A stretch of 64,000 bases of DNA from Chromobacterium sinusclupearum (GTDB taxonomy: Bacteria; Pseudomonadota; Gammaproteobacteria; Burkholderiales; Chromobacteriaceae), in contig NZ_PPTF01000014.1 in assembly GCF_002902845.1 (NCBI RefSeq), positions 1 to 64,000 on the forward strand, given 5' to 3'. Shown here in pieces: positions 17,812 to 27,028 of the stretch. The position numbers were made by a program, and so were the translations under genes. The notes beneath the pieces are model-generated. The model did no database searches. It was given only the letters and a program-made list of their open reading frames with translations, and had not been told where the DNA came from. Position 1 is the stretch's first letter; the number at the start of each line of letters is the position of its first letter.

Positions 17812-18408
17812 ATGTGGAAGAAACTGTTGCTGGTGTTTACCCTGGCGGCTTCGCTGAGCGGTTGCGGCTATAACGCGATGCAGTCTCAGGATGAGGCGGC
17901 CAACGCCGCCTGGTCCGAGGTGCTGAACCAGTACCAGCGCCGCGCCGACCTGATTCCCAATCTGGTGAAGACGGTACAGGGTTACGCCACGCACGAGAAG
18001 GATGTGCTGACTCAGGTGACCGAGGCGCGCGCCCGTGTCGGCAGCATCCAGATGGACGCGGCATCCGCCACGGACGAAAACAAGCTGAAGCAGTTCACCG
18101 CCGCGCAGAATCAGCTGGGCTCGGCGCTGTCACGCCTGTTGGTGGTGTCGGAGAACTACCCGCAGCTGAAGGCGGACCAGTCGTTCCGCGATCTGCAGGC
18201 GCAACTGGAAGGCACGGAAAACCGCATCGCGCTGGCCCGCAAGCGCTATATCGACGCGGTGCAGGTTTATAACGTCACCGTGCGCAGCTTCCCCAACAAT
18301 CTGACGGCGATGATGTTCAGCCTGAAGACCCGCCCCAACTTCACCGTGGAGAACGAGAAGGCGATCTCCGCGCCGCCGCAGGTGAACTTCGACCAGCAAG
18401 GCAAGTGA
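17812..18408 (+). CDS. lemA: LemA family lipoprotein
   Basis: A 198-residue protein. The N-terminus MWKKLLLVFTLAASLSGC is a lipoprotein signal with lipobox LSGC, so the mature protein starts at Cys18 and is membrane-anchored. The body has the LemA signature: AWSEVLNQYQRRADLIPNLVKTVQGYATHEKDVLTQVTEARARV, given here in parts, then SENYPQLKADQSFRDLQAQLEGTENRIALARKRY near 105-150. LemA proteins are helical and of unclear function; they regularly precede TPM-domain genes. The start was chosen so that the signal peptide is intact; in-frame ATGs at 17803 and 17794 also exist. First gene of a three-gene operon. Confidence 0.92.
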   Translation: MWKKLLLVFTLAASLSGCGYNAMQSQDEAANAAWSEVLNQYQRRADLIPNLVKTVQGYATHEKDVLTQVTEARARVGSIQMDAASATDENKLKQFTAAQNQLGSALSRLLVVSENYPQLKADQSFRDLQAQLEGTENRIALARKRYIDAVQVYNVTVRSFPNNLTAMMFSLKTRPNFTVENEKAISAPPQVNFDQQGK

Positions 18409-18409
18409 G

Positions 18410-19261
18410 ATGAGCCGCGCATGGGCCTGGCTGTGGCTCGCGTTGTGCCTAATGGCGGGCGCGGCCCGCGCCGAGCTGGCGGTGCCGCCGCCCACCTCGC
18501 CGGTGATCGACCAGGCGGCTTTTCTGACGGATGACGAGCGCGGCCAGCTGGAAAAGCAGCTGCTGGACTTTCACCAGCGCAAGGGCAGCCAGCTGGCGGT
18601 GCTGATCGTGCCGTCGGTCGAGCCGGAAACGCCGTTTGATTACGGCACGCGAGTGATGGAGAGCTGGAAGCTGGGGCGCAAGGGCGTGGACGACGGCGTG
18701 CTGCTGCTGATCGTGGCCGATACTCACAAGACTCAGCTTTTGGTGGGGCGCGGGCTGGAGGGCGCGATTCCGGACATCTACGCCAAGCGCATCCTGCAGG
18801 ACACCTTGCGGCCTTTGTTCAAGCAAGGCCTGCGCTTGCAGGGCATCCAGGCTGCTGCGACGCAGATCGAGGGCCTGATCGACGGCGAAAAACTGCCGGA
18901 ACCCAAGCGGCAGGCCGCGCAAGGCGACGGCTGGGCGGACAGCTGGCCGCTGCTGGCGTTTTTCCTGCTGGTCGGTTCCGGCGTGGCCGGCCGGCTGTTT
19001 GGCCGCTTGATCGGCAGCTTCATCATGGGCTGCCTCAGCGTGGCCGCTTCCCTATTGCTGGGCGCCGCCACCGTGACCGCCTTGTTGATCGGCGTGGTGG
19101 CGGCAGGCTTGTGCCTGGTGCTGGGCGAACATGGCCTGTCCCTGGCTAGTTGGGGCAATTGGGGCGGCGGCGGAGGCGGCGGACGTTCCGGCGATGGCGG
19201 CAGCGGCTGGTCCGGCGGCGGCGGCGATTTTGGTGGCGGCGGGGCTTCGGGAGACTGGTGA
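18410..19261 (+). CDS. TPM-domain membrane protein (YgcG family)
   Basis: A 283-residue protein. A signal peptide (to about A-A-R-A, residue 21) is followed by a TPM domain (about 35-175) with VIDQAAFLTDDERGQLEKQL, GVDDGVLLLIVADTHK and GRGLEGAIPDIYAKRI. Two hydrophobic helices follow at about 180-245, and then an extreme Gly/Ser-rich C-terminal tail (GGGGGGGRSGDGGSGWSGGGG). This is the typical YgcG architecture. TPM domains resemble the plant Psb32/Tlp18.3 phosphatase fold and are linked to membrane-protein maintenance, but the bacterial role is unproven. It starts one base after the lemA stop. Confidence 0.92.
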   Translation: MSRAWAWLWLALCLMAGAARAELAVPPPTSPVIDQAAFLTDDERGQLEKQLLDFHQRKGSQLAVLIVPSVEPETPFDYGTRVMESWKLGRKGVDDGVLLLIVADTHKTQLLVGRGLEGAIPDIYAKRILQDTLRPLFKQGLRLQGIQAAATQIEGLIDGEKLPEPKRQAAQGDGWADSWPLLAFFLLVGSGVAGRLFGRLIGSFIMGCLSVAASLLLGAATVTALLIGVVAAGLCLVLGEHGLSLASWGNWGGGGGGGRSGDGGSGWSGGGGDFGGGGASGDW

Positions 19262-19262
19262 A

Positions 19263-19766
19263 ATGAATCGATGGCAACGCGTTTGGCGCCACCTGAGCAG
19301 CACCGGCTGGCAGGCGCGCCGGCAGTTTCCGGCCCGGCAGCTGGCCAGGCTGGAGCGGCATATCGCCGAATCCGAGCAGGCGCACTGCGGGCAGCTGCGC
19401 TTCGTGGTGGAGTCTGCGCTGGACTGGCGGGCCGCCTGGCGCGGCATGAGCGCGCGGCAGCGGGCGCTGCAGTGGTTCGGCGAGCTGCGGGTGTGGGATA
19501 CCGAGGAGAACACCGGCGTGCTGGTCTATCTTCTGCTGGCGGAGCGGCGGATCGAGATCATCGCCGACCGCGGCATCAATCGCCGGGTGCCGGCGCAGGA
19601 TTGGGCCGACATCTGCGCGGCGATGCAGCAAGCGTTTGCGGCGCGCGATCATGTGGCGGGGCTGGAGCTGGGGCTGAAGCGCATACACGCGCTGCTGACC
19701 CAGCATGCGCCGCGCCGCGGCGAACCCTTCGTCAATGAGCTGCCGGATCAGGTGATTGTGCGCTGA
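19263..19766 (+). CDS. Second TPM-domain protein, soluble
   Basis: A 167-residue protein with a shortened TPM domain: RQFPARQLARLERHIAESE, LRFVVESALDWRAAW, WDTEENTGVLVYLLLAERRIEIIADRGI and WADICAAMQQAF. It has no signal peptide or membrane segment, so it is likely cytoplasmic or associated with the membrane face through its partners. The ATG lies at 19263, one base after the stop of the preceding TPM gene, and the three genes lemA-TPM-TPM form a tight operon. This paired arrangement recurs in proteobacteria, where the second protein is usually annotated only as TPM domain-containing. Function unknown. Confidence 0.87.
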   Translation: MNRWQRVWRHLSSTGWQARRQFPARQLARLERHIAESEQAHCGQLRFVVESALDWRAAWRGMSARQRALQWFGELRVWDTEENTGVLVYLLLAERRIEIIADRGINRRVPAQDWADICAAMQQAFAARDHVAGLELGLKRIHALLTQHAPRRGEPFVNELPDQVIVR

Positions 19767-19796
19767 TCCCTGGCGATCTTCGCTGGCTACGAGTAC

Positions 19797-20780
19797 CTAG
19801 CCGCGGCGGGAGTGTATGGCCAGCTGTTCCGCCAGCTGCACCGCCTCGACCAGGCTGCCCGGATGGGCGCGGCCGCTGCCGGCCAGGTCCAGCGCCGTGC
19901 CGTGATCGACCGAGGTGCGGATGATGGGCAGGCCCAGCGTGATATTGATACCGGCGCCGAAGCTGGCGTGCTTCAGCACCGGCAGGCCCTGGTCGTGGTA
20001 CATGGCCAGCACCGCGTCAGCATTGGCGAGCTTGTCCGGGTTGAACAGCGTGTCGGCCGGCAGCGGGCCGATCAGATGCATGCCTTCGGCGCGCAGCTTG
20101 GCCAGGGCCGGTTCGATGATGTCGATTTCCTCTCGCCCCATATGCCCGCCTTCTCCGGCGTGCGGGTTCAGGCCCGCGACCAGGATGCGCGGCGCGGCGA
20201 TGCCGAATTTGCCCACCAGATCGGCATGCAGGATGCGGATGACTTCGTCCAGCAACAGCGCGGTGATGGCGTCGGCGACGTCGCGCAAGGGCAGGTGCGT
20301 GGTGGCCAGCGCCACGCGCATGCCGCCGCCGGCCAGCATCATCACCACTTTTTTGGCGCCGGTGCGTTCGGCCAGGTATTCGGTATGCCCGGTGAATGGC
20401 ACGCCGGCATCGTTGATCACGCCCTTATGCACCGGCGCGGTGACCATGGCGGCGAACTCGCCAGTCATGCAGCCGTCTATCGCCGCATCCAGCGTATCCA
20501 GCACATAGCGGCCATTGGTCGGATCCAGCTGGCCGGGCGTCGACGGCGCAGCCAGCGGCACATGCAAGACTTCCAGCGCGCCGGCCGGAGCCGGCTGATC
20601 GCGGCGGTAGTCGACCAGCGTGATCGCTAGCCCCAGCTGCGCCGCGCGTTCGGCCAGCAGGCCCCGGTCCGCCACCACCACGCAGCGGCTGCGCGGCGCC
20701 AGTTCAGGCAGCCGCAGCGTCAGGTCCGGCCCGATGCCGGCCGGTTCTCCGGCGGTGATGGCCAGCACGGGGCGGTTCAT
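19797..20780 (-). CDS. pdxA: 4-hydroxythreonine-4-phosphate dehydrogenase
   Basis: A 327-residue NAD-dependent enzyme of the DXP-dependent pyridoxal 5'-phosphate pathway, oxidising 4-phosphohydroxy-L-threonine. Features are the N-terminal [14 protein letters not shown], the metal-binding His in [28 protein letters not shown], and the C-terminal [26 protein letters not shown] and [14 protein letters not shown]. Normal length. The ATG overlaps the surA stop in ATGA, so translation is coupled. The lptD-surA-pdxA order is classical in proteobacteria (in E. coli followed by rsmA/ksgA, which is absent here). Confidence 0.97.
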   Translation of the reverse strand: MNRPVLAITAGEPAGIGPDLTLRLPELAPRSRCVVVADRGLLAERAAQLGLAITLVDYRRDQPAPAGALEVLHVPLAAPSTPGQLDPTNGRYVLDTLDAAIDGCMTGEFAAMVTAPVHKGVINDAGVPFTGHTEYLAERTGAKKVVMMLAGGGMRVALATTHLPLRDVADAITALLLDEVIRILHADLVGKFGIAAPRILVAGLNPHAGEGGHMGREEIDIIEPALAKLRAEGMHLIGPLPADTLFNPDKLANADAVLAMYHDQGLPVLKHASFGAGINITLGLPIIRTSVDHGTALDLAGSGRAHPGSLVEAVQLAEQLAIHSRRG

Positions 20781-22096
20781 CACTTGTCGTCCAGGTGTTC
20801 TTCGACGAAGGCGGAGTCGCGCAGCTGGCGCACCCAGTCGGCGTAGGCCTGTTCCATCTTGCGGGCGCGGATTTGCTGTTTGACCGCCATCTTTTCGTGG
20901 TCGCTGGACACGTCCTGATTGCGCTTGCCTTCGACCAGGATCAAGTGCCAGCCGAACGGCGAACGGACCGGTTCGGATACTTGGCCGATCGGCAGGGCCA
21001 CCATCGCCTTCTCGAATTCCGGCACCAAATCGCCCAGATTGACCCAACCCAGGTCGCCGCCCTTGGCGTTGCTGCCGTCTTCGGAGTACAGCTTGGCCAT
21101 GTCGGCGAACTTGGCGCCGCGCAGGATGCGGTCGCGCACTTGGTCGATGCGGGCCTTGGCGTCGGATTCGGACACGGCCTCGTTGGTGCGGATCAGGATG
21201 TGGCGCGCATGGTATTGCTCGACCAGCATCGGCGTGCCGCCGCTGCGCTTGTCCTGCAATTGGAAGATGAAGAAGCCTTGCTGGGTGCGGATCACGTCGG
21301 TGTAGCCGCCCGGCTTCAGTTGCTCCAGCATTTGCACGAACTCCAGCGGCAGCGAGGTGGCGGGACGCCAACCCATATCGCCGCCCTTCAGCGCATTGGG
21401 GGCGTCGGAATAGGCGGCAGAAACCTTGGCGAAAGGCTGGCCGGCATTCAGCTCGGCCTGGGCTTTATGCACTTTCTGCGACAACTGGTCGATCTGCTTG
21501 GCGTCGGCGCGTTCCGGCACGCTGACCAGGAGGCTGGCCAGATGGTATTCGGTGCGGTTGGCGCTCTGCGCGCTCTTCAGTACCTGTTCCACTTCGCTGT
21601 CGCTGACGGAAACGCGGGAAGCGACTTCGCTGTCGCGCAAGCGGGAAATGGTCAGCTCGCGGCGGATATCGCTGCGCAGCCGGTCCATGGTGATGCCGTC
21701 GCGGGCCAGTTGGGCCTTCAGGCCGGCTTCGGTCAGCTTGTTTTGTTTGGCCAGGTTGGCGATCGCCTGGTCGATGGCGGATTCTTCGATGCGCAGGCCG
21801 CCGCTGGCGGCGTACTGCAGTTGCACTTCCTCGGTGATCATCTGCTCCAGCAACTGGTGCTGCAGCACATCGCGAGCCGGCGGCGTCACTTTTTGCGCCT
21901 CCAGCTGTTTGATCGCCTCGTTGACGCGGGCCTGCAGTTCCTGCCAGGTAATCACATTCTTGTTGACCACGGCGACGATGCGGTCGACTTCGCGGACCGG
22001 CAGCGGCGCGACGGGCGCCGAAGCGGAGGCGGCGGGGGCGGCCGGCGCGGTTTGCGCGGCGCAGGCGATCAACAGGGCAAGCAGAGTCTTTTTCAT
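20780..22096 (-). CDS. surA: Periplasmic peptidyl-prolyl isomerase and outer-membrane protein chaperone
   Basis: A 438-residue exported chaperone that escorts unfolded beta-barrel proteins, including LptD, to the Bam complex. Parts are a signal peptide (about 1-20), an N-terminal helical chaperone module ([21 protein letters not shown]) and two parvulin domains. The first parvulin starts at [12 protein letters not shown] and contains [15 protein letters not shown]. The second starts at [12 protein letters not shown] and contains [19 protein letters not shown] and [18 protein letters not shown]-terminal helix follows. The gene begins 9 bp after the lptD stop and overlaps pdxA by 4 nt, so the three form an operon. 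Confidence 0.97.
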   Translation of the reverse strand: MKKTLLALLIACAAQTAPAAPAASASAPVAPLPVREVDRIVAVVNKNVITWQELQARVNEAIKQLEAQKVTPPARDVLQHQLLEQMITEEVQLQYAASGGLRIEESAIDQAIANLAKQNKLTEAGLKAQLARDGITMDRLRSDIRRELTISRLRDSEVASRVSVSDSEVEQVLKSAQSANRTEYHLASLLVSVPERADAKQIDQLSQKVHKAQAELNAGQPFAKVSAAYSDAPNALKGGDMGWRPATSLPLEFVQMLEQLKPGGYTDVIRTQQGFFIFQLQDKRSGGTPMLVEQYHARHILIRTNEAVSESDAKARIDQVRDRILRGAKFADMAKLYSEDGSNAKGGDLGWVNLGDLVPEFEKAMVALPIGQVSEPVRSPFGWHLILVEGKRNQDVSSDHEKMAVKQQIRARKMEQAYADWVRQLRDSAFVEEHLDDK

Positions 22097-22105
22097 GGTC
22101 AGGCT

Positions 22106-24397
22106 TTATTGCTCGTTAGTCTTGGTGTAACCGGGGATGGCCAGGCGCAGCGTGTCCTGCACGCCGCCGCTGCCCAAGGCGCCCAGTCCCCTCAGTTCCA
22201 ATTGGAAGAACAGCGAATTCTTGGTGGTCTGTGGATCGGTGACGAAGCGTTGGCTGAACAATCTCGCCGACCAGCAGCCATCGTTGTACTCGAAGCCGGC
22301 CAGCTGCTCAATAGGCTTGCGTGTGATCAGCGAGTAATTGTAGCGGCCGATGGCGTACCAGCGGCGGGCGATCGGCCATTGCGCGGCAACGTCCACCTGA
22401 CGCAGCGGACCGTAGGTGGCGGAGTTGTCCAGCTGCTCGTAGCGGCCATAGCGCCAGCGCACGCTGGCTACCTTGCCGGCTTCCGGGCTATAGCGCAGCT
22501 GGACATTGTAGCGCTCGGTTGTGCCGAGCTGCTGATTGTATTGGTAGCTGCTGTCGAAACGCCAGGAACGGGTCAGATCGCCGGCGGCGCTGAGCAAGAG
22601 GTCGGAGCTGGGTTGGTTGACGTTTTGCGTGATGTCGTCCGACAGGTAGAAGCGCTTGCCGATGGCGAGGCGCAGGCGTTCCAGGCCGTTGGTCTGGTCG
22701 ATGAAGCGGCTGGTCAGCGCGGTGGTGACCTGGTTGGCGCCATTGATGCGGTCGTAGCCGGAGAAACGGTTTTCCGTGAACAGCTGGGCGAAGTTCAGGT
22801 CGTTAACCGTGGTGTCGAAATTAGGCAGGTCATCCTGATACTTGTTTGGGATGTTGACGTAGAACAGCCGGGGTTCCAGCGTCATCAAGTGGTCCTTGCC
22901 CATGAATTCGGTATCGCGGTCGAAGTACAGGCCGGCGTCGGTGCTGAAGATCGGCAGCGTCCGCGTCCGCGTGCCTTGTTGCTGGTTCGGGAACGCGTTG
23001 AGGTTGTACTCGGTGAAATTGACGCCCAGCTTGGGACGGATGAAGCCCCAGCTGCGGTCGAAGCTCCAGCTGACGCTGGGGTAGGCGACGAAGCGGTCGC
23101 CGGTCTGCAGGCTGGGATGATCGAAACGCGTCAGATCGGTCATCAGATTGGCGCTGAAGCCGGCAGGCAGGCTTTGGCTGGCGTTGAACGTTAACTGCGG
23201 CATCCGCGCATAGGGGATGTCGGTCGGAACCGGATTGAGCGTCAGGTTCTGGTAATGCTGCACGCGCAAGGTGGCATTGCCGGAGCCGCCGGTCCATCCC
23301 ATGCCATAGCTCAGCGTCGCCTCCTGGTTCAGGTTGACGTTGGAGGCGATGGCCACCTGGTCGCCGAAGTCGCTGAAGTAAGTGCGGTCAGATACTGAGT
23401 TGTAACTGAGGCCAAATGTCAGCCCATGACCCAGGTTCTGCGAGTGGTTGACGCTCCAGGCGTTGCGGGCTGTATTGGTGACCTTGTCATTGGGCAATTG
23501 CTCGGTATAGATGGTGCCGCTGTAGTTAGGCTCCAGATAGCGGAACTCGCCGGCCAGCATATTGCCGTGCTTGGTGTTGATGTGCGGCGTGATGGTCGCG
23601 TCGTAATTAGGCGCGATATTCCAATAGTACGGCAGCGAGAACTCGGTGCCGGCGGTGCCGGTTTTGAAGGTGGGCGTCAGGAAGCCGGACTTGCGGTTGC
23701 TGTTGAGCGGGAAGTCTATCCACGGTGAATACAGAATCGGCACGCCGTAGAACTGCATCCAGGCGTTGCGCGCCACGCCGACGCCGCTGTTGTAGTCGAG
23801 GTCAGTGCTGGCCGCGTGCAGATACCAGGCGTCGTCGCCTGGATCGCAGGTAGTCATGCGGCTGCCGTAGACGCGGTATTGGTTCTGCCCCTGGAAGTCG
23901 ATCTGGCTGCCGTCGCCGCGCATGGTGACCGGTTTGGGGCCGCTTGAGACAGTCGACACTGGCGGCGTCGTGGCCTGCGGCTTCGCCGCCGCAGGGCTTT
24001 GCTTCGACATCGTGAACACCGGATTCATGCCCGTGCCGGTATAGTCGTTGACGTTGTAGTCCAGCGTGGTGCCGGTGATCACGTCCCCGCTGCGGGTCAG
24101 CCGGAAACGGTCGCCCGCCTTGGCGAGGCTCTTGGCCTGGTAGTAGTCCAGCCAGTCGGACTCCAGTTTCTGGTCGTCGCGCGTCGCCACGACATTGCCT
24201 TTGGCGTGCAGCACCACATCGGTTTCGCCATCGATATTGTCTGCGACGACCTTGGTCTGGCCTTGTTGCGCGGGCGGGTTCGGTACGGCAATGGGCGCAT
24301 CGTCTTCGGCGCGCGCCGCTTGGGTGTTCAGGGCAAAGGCGGCGGCCAGGGCCAGCGCCAGCGGAGTCGGTTTTTGTATGGGCATGCACAAAGCCAT
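22106..24397 (-). CDS. lptD: LPS-assembly outer-membrane protein LptD
   Basis: A 763-residue outer-membrane translocon subunit that inserts lipopolysaccharide into the outer leaflet together with LptE. It has a signal peptide (LALALAAAFALNTQAARA), an N-terminal OstA/jelly-roll domain (KVVADNIDGETDVVLHAKGNV) and a large C-terminal beta-barrel ending in FFQLELRGLG and a short tail. Outside the signal region only two cysteines are present, one in MTTCDPGDD (near residue 190) and one in YNDGCWSARL near the C-terminus, against four in E. coli. Starts at ATG 24397 or 24385 are possible; neither has an obvious Shine-Dalgarno. The inverted-repeat element at 24409 begins 12 bp upstream. Confidence 0.95.
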   Translation of the reverse strand: MALCMPIQKPTPLALALAAAFALNTQAARAEDDAPIAVPNPPAQQGQTKVVADNIDGETDVVLHAKGNVVATRDDQKLESDWLDYYQAKSLAKAGDRFRLTRSGDVITGTTLDYNVNDYTGTGMNPVFTMSKQSPAAAKPQATTPPVSTVSSGPKPVTMRGDGSQIDFQGQNQYRVYGSRMTTCDPGDDAWYLHAASTDLDYNSGVGVARNAWMQFYGVPILYSPWIDFPLNSNRKSGFLTPTFKTGTAGTEFSLPYYWNIAPNYDATITPHINTKHGNMLAGEFRYLEPNYSGTIYTEQLPNDKVTNTARNAWSVNHSQNLGHGLTFGLSYNSVSDRTYFSDFGDQVAIASNVNLNQEATLSYGMGWTGGSGNATLRVQHYQNLTLNPVPTDIPYARMPQLTFNASQSLPAGFSANLMTDLTRFDHPSLQTGDRFVAYPSVSWSFDRSWGFIRPKLGVNFTEYNLNAFPNQQQGTRTRTLPIFSTDAGLYFDRDTEFMGKDHLMTLEPRLFYVNIPNKYQDDLPNFDTTVNDLNFAQLFTENRFSGYDRINGANQVTTALTSRFIDQTNGLERLRLAIGKRFYLSDDITQNVNQPSSDLLLSAAGDLTRSWRFDSSYQYNQQLGTTERYNVQLRYSPEAGKVASVRWRYGRYEQLDNSATYGPLRQVDVAAQWPIARRWYAIGRYNYSLITRKPIEQLAGFEYNDGCWSARLFSQRFVTDPQTTKNSLFFQLELRGLGALGSGGVQDTLRLAIPGYTKTNEQ

Positions 24398-24408
24398 ATC
24401 GTGGGGCC

Positions 24409-24601
24409 GGGGCCTGTTGACGCTAATTTTGACACAGCGGCCGGACATTGCCGGATGCAGCGCGCGAAGGGCAACTCTGCTAAGCCGCCCGCTGTCGCGT
24501 TGTCGGATTCGCGCTTGGAATCACCAAGCGCCGCATCCTCCGCCTTGCATTGCGCGGCTTTTCAGCGTTGCGCTGGGTCTAAATTAGCGTTAACAGGCCC
24601 C
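24409..24601. mobile_element. 193-bp MITE-like element with 21-bp terminal inverted repeats
   Basis: The ends are 21-bp inverted repeats with one mismatch; the left begins GGGGCCTGTTGACGCTAATT (24409-24429) and the right is its complement (24581-24601, TTAACA replacing TCAACA). The interior has no open frame of note. No clear target-site duplication is seen. It makes up most of the lptD/amgK intergenic region. The terminus resembles that of the 74-bp element at 718-791. Confidence 0.55.
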
Positions 24602-24618
24602 CATGGGCAGTATAAAAT
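24590..24618 (+). promoter_or_regulatory. Putative amgK promoter using the element end as -35
   Basis: TTAACA (24590-24595) inside the right terminal repeat and TAAAAT (24613-24618) just outside it are 17 bp apart and 33 bp before the amgK ATG. Confidence 0.45.
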
Positions 24619-24651
24619 CGCTCAATTCTATCAGCACCACGACAAAGCGAC

Positions 24652-25686
24652 ATGCAAAGACTGGAACAGCTCAAGAAATGGCTGGCGCAGCAATATCCTG
24701 GCGACGTCATCCAAGTTGAATTCGCCGCCGCCGACGCCGACTTTCGCCGCTATTTCCGCGCGATCTGGCCGGACGGCGCCACCCGCATCGTGATGGACGC
24801 GCCGCCGGAGCATATCGGCACCGACGCCTACGTTCAGGTTCGGGACATCTTCTCCATGGTCAAGGTGCCCAGGATAGACCTGCGCGACCGCGAGCAGGGC
24901 TTCATCGTGATGGAGGATCTGGGCAAGGTGACTTATCTCGCCGCGCTGCAGCATGACGAGCGCCCGCTGGTGCACCGCCATCTGCTGGAGGAGGCGCTGG
25001 ATACGCTGGTGGAGATTCAGAAAGCCAGCCAGCCGGGTGTGTTGCCGGAATACGACGAGGCGCTGCTGACGCGCGAACTGAATCTGTTCCCGGAGTGGTT
25101 CTGCGCCAAGGAGCTCGGCAAGCCGCTGAACTTCAAGCAGCGCCAATTGTGGGACGCCGGCGTCAAGGCTTTGCTGCCGGCGTTGCTGGCGCAAGCTAAG
25201 GTCTATGTCCACCGCGACTTCATCGTGCGCAATCTGATGCTGACTGCCGGCGCCCCCGGCGTGCTGGATTTCCAGGATGCGGTGTACGGCCCGATCAGTT
25301 ACGACGCAGTGTCGCTATTACGCGACGCTTTCATCGAGTGGGAAGAGGAATTCGTGCTCGATCTGGCCATCCGCTACTGGGAGAGGGCGCGCGCCGCCGG
25401 CCTGCCGGTGCCGGATGCCTTTGATGATTTCTACCGCGCTTTCGAGTGGATGGGCGTGCAGCGCCATCTGAAAGTCGCCGGCATCTTCTCCCGCCTCTAT
25501 CACCGCGACGGCAAGGACAAATACCGCGCCGAAATCCCGCGCTTCATCAAGTATCTGAAGCGGACCACGCGCCGCTACGCCGAACTGGCGCCGTTCTACC
25601 ATTTGCTGGTGGAACTGGTGGGCCGCGACGCCACGGACGAGGAGCTGCAGTCCAGCTACCCGGTGCTGGGCGTGAAAGGCAACTGA
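24652..25686 (+). CDS. amgK: Anomeric N-acetylmuramate/N-acetylglucosamine kinase
   Basis: A 344-residue kinase of the aminoglycoside phosphotransferase fold. The Brenner motif is VYVHRDFIVRNLML (catalytic Asp in HRDF-x3-N), and the metal-binding Asp is in GVLDFQDAVYGP. The adjacent murU makes AmgK the best identity: it phosphorylates MurNAc at C1 in the cell-wall recycling route that bypasses de novo UDP-MurNAc synthesis and confers intrinsic fosfomycin tolerance in pseudomonads. The stop overlaps murU by one base (TGATG). It is transcribed divergently from lptD, so LPS export and peptidoglycan recycling genes share one regulatory gap. Confidence 0.9.
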   Translation: MQRLEQLKKWLAQQYPGDVIQVEFAAADADFRRYFRAIWPDGATRIVMDAPPEHIGTDAYVQVRDIFSMVKVPRIDLRDREQGFIVMEDLGKVTYLAALQHDERPLVHRHLLEEALDTLVEIQKASQPGVLPEYDEALLTRELNLFPEWFCAKELGKPLNFKQRQLWDAGVKALLPALLAQAKVYVHRDFIVRNLMLTAGAPGVLDFQDAVYGPISYDAVSLLRDAFIEWEEEFVLDLAIRYWERARAAGLPVPDAFDDFYRAFEWMGVQRHLKVAGIFSRLYHRDGKDKYRAEIPRFIKYLKRTTRRYAELAPFYHLLVELVGRDATDEELQSSYPVLGVKGN

Positions 25687-26384
25687 TGCGGGCGATGATA
25701 CTGGCGGCCGGCCGCGGCGAACGGATGCGGCCCTTGACCGACCATACGCCCAAGCCGCTGCTGATGGCTGGCGGCAAGCCGCTGATCCAGTGGCATATCG
25801 AACGGCTGGCCCGCGCCGGCGTGAGCGAGCTGGTGATCAACCATGCCTGGCTGGGCGAGCAGATAGAAGAAGCGCTCGGCGATGGTTCGCGCTTTGGCGT
25901 GTCGATTGCCTATTCGCCGGAAGACCAGGCCTTGGAAACCGCCGGCGGCATTGCCACCGCCTTGCCCTTGCTGGGCGATAAGCCTTTCCTGGTGCTGAAT
26001 GGCGATGTGTTGTGCGACTTCCCGCTCGCGCGATTGCTGACGGCCTCCGCCAGTCTGGATGGAGAGTCTGCCCTGGCGCATTTGGTATTGACGCCGAAGG
26101 CCGGCTACAAGACCGGGCGCGACTTGACGTTGCGCAGCGACGGCAGCGTCGCGGCTTGCGGAGACGGCGACACGCCGTATACCTTCTGCGGCCTGGCCGC
26201 CTACCATCCGGCTTTCTTCCGCGAGGTGCCGCCGCGCGTCTCCAGCCCCTTGCTGCCGTGGTTGCTGGCGGCGATGGAGCAGGGCAAAGTCAGCGGCCAA
26301 GTGCAGCAGGGCCTGTGGCTGGATGTCGGCACGCCGGAGCGGCTGGCCGAGGCCGACCGCATCGCCGCCGGCTGGACGGCATGA
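25686..26384 (+). CDS. murU: N-acetylmuramate alpha-1-phosphate uridylyltransferase
   Basis: A 232-residue nucleotidyltransferase. The N-terminal [20 protein letters not shown] is the nucleotide-sugar pyrophosphorylase signature (G-x-G-x-R-(M/L)-x-P-L-T plus KP). VLNGDVLCD holds the metal-binding Asp, and [15 protein letters not shown] is the C-terminal motif. Together with AmgK it converts MurNAc to UDP-MurNAc. The length is that of MurU rather than of the larger GalU or RfbA enzymes. The start overlaps the amgK stop by one base, and its own stop overlaps the ruvC start (ATGA), so it belongs to one translationally coupled unit of amgK-murU-ruvC. Confidence 0.9.
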   Translation: MRAMILAAGRGERMRPLTDHTPKPLLMAGGKPLIQWHIERLARAGVSELVINHAWLGEQIEEALGDGSRFGVSIAYSPEDQALETAGGIATALPLLGDKPFLVLNGDVLCDFPLARLLTASASLDGESALAHLVLTPKAGYKTGRDLTLRSDGSVAACGDGDTPYTFCGLAAYHPAFFREVPPRVSSPLLPWLLAAMEQGKVSGQVQQGLWLDVGTPERLAEADRIAAGWTA

Positions 26385-26911
26385 GCCGGCGCATCCTCGG
26401 CATCGATCCCGGCAGCCGTATTTGCGGCTTCGGCGTGATAGACGTGGTCGGCAATCAGCGCCATTACGTCGCTTCCGGCGCCATCCGCACGCCGCAAGGC
26501 GCCAGCCTGGCCGAGCGGGTCAAAGTGATCGTCGATGGCATCCATCAGGTGATCGCCACTTATCAGCCGACCGAGGCGGCGCTGGAGCAGGTGTTCGTCA
26601 ACGTCAACCCAGCCGCCACGCTGATGCTGGGCCAGGCGCGCGGCGCCTGCATGACGGCGCTGGTGTTGAAGGATCTGCCGGTGGCGGAATACACCGCGTT
26701 GCAGGTCAAGCAATCCGTCGTCGGCCAGGGCAAGGCGCCTAAGGAGCAGGTGCAGTATATGGTGGTGCGCATGCTGAACCTGTCCGGCACGCCGCAGGCC
26801 GACGCGGCTGATGCGCTGGCGGTGGCGCTGACCCACGCCAACCATAGCGGCGGCGCCATCGGCCAGCTGGCGCGGCGCGGCCTCAAAGTGCGAGGCGGGC
26901 GGCTGGTGTAG
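26381..26911 (+). CDS. ruvC: Crossover junction endodeoxyribonuclease RuvC
   Basis: A 176-residue Holliday-junction resolvase. The acidic active site is visible: Asp in [15 protein letters not shown], Glu in [13 protein letters not shown], and the C-terminal [14 protein letters not shown] with the paired Asp residues. It cuts junctions held by RuvAB during recombinational repair. The ATG overlaps the murU stop in ATGA. The coupling of a DNA-repair nuclease to a cell-wall recycling gene is unusual; ruvA follows 117 bp later on the same strand. Confidence 0.97.
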   Translation: MSRRILGIDPGSRICGFGVIDVVGNQRHYVASGAIRTPQGASLAERVKVIVDGIHQVIATYQPTEAALEQVFVNVNPAATLMLGQARGACMTALVLKDLPVAEYTALQVKQSVVGQGKAPKEQVQYMVVRMLNLSGTPQADAADALAVALTHANHSGGAIGQLARRGLKVRGGRLV

Positions 26912-27028
26912 GGCGGAAGCCCGTCCGTGCCGGGCGTTTCGCCGAGTCTCTGCCCAGAATGGCGGATCGCCCCTTTGGGGCATCCTCTCTACCGTTGAAT
27001 CACAACGAATACACAAGAAAGAATCATC

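Noticed and set aside
20795..23194. A 799-codon plus-strand frame across surA and lptD.
   Set aside because: Spans two convincing genes in antisense and has no recognisable motif.
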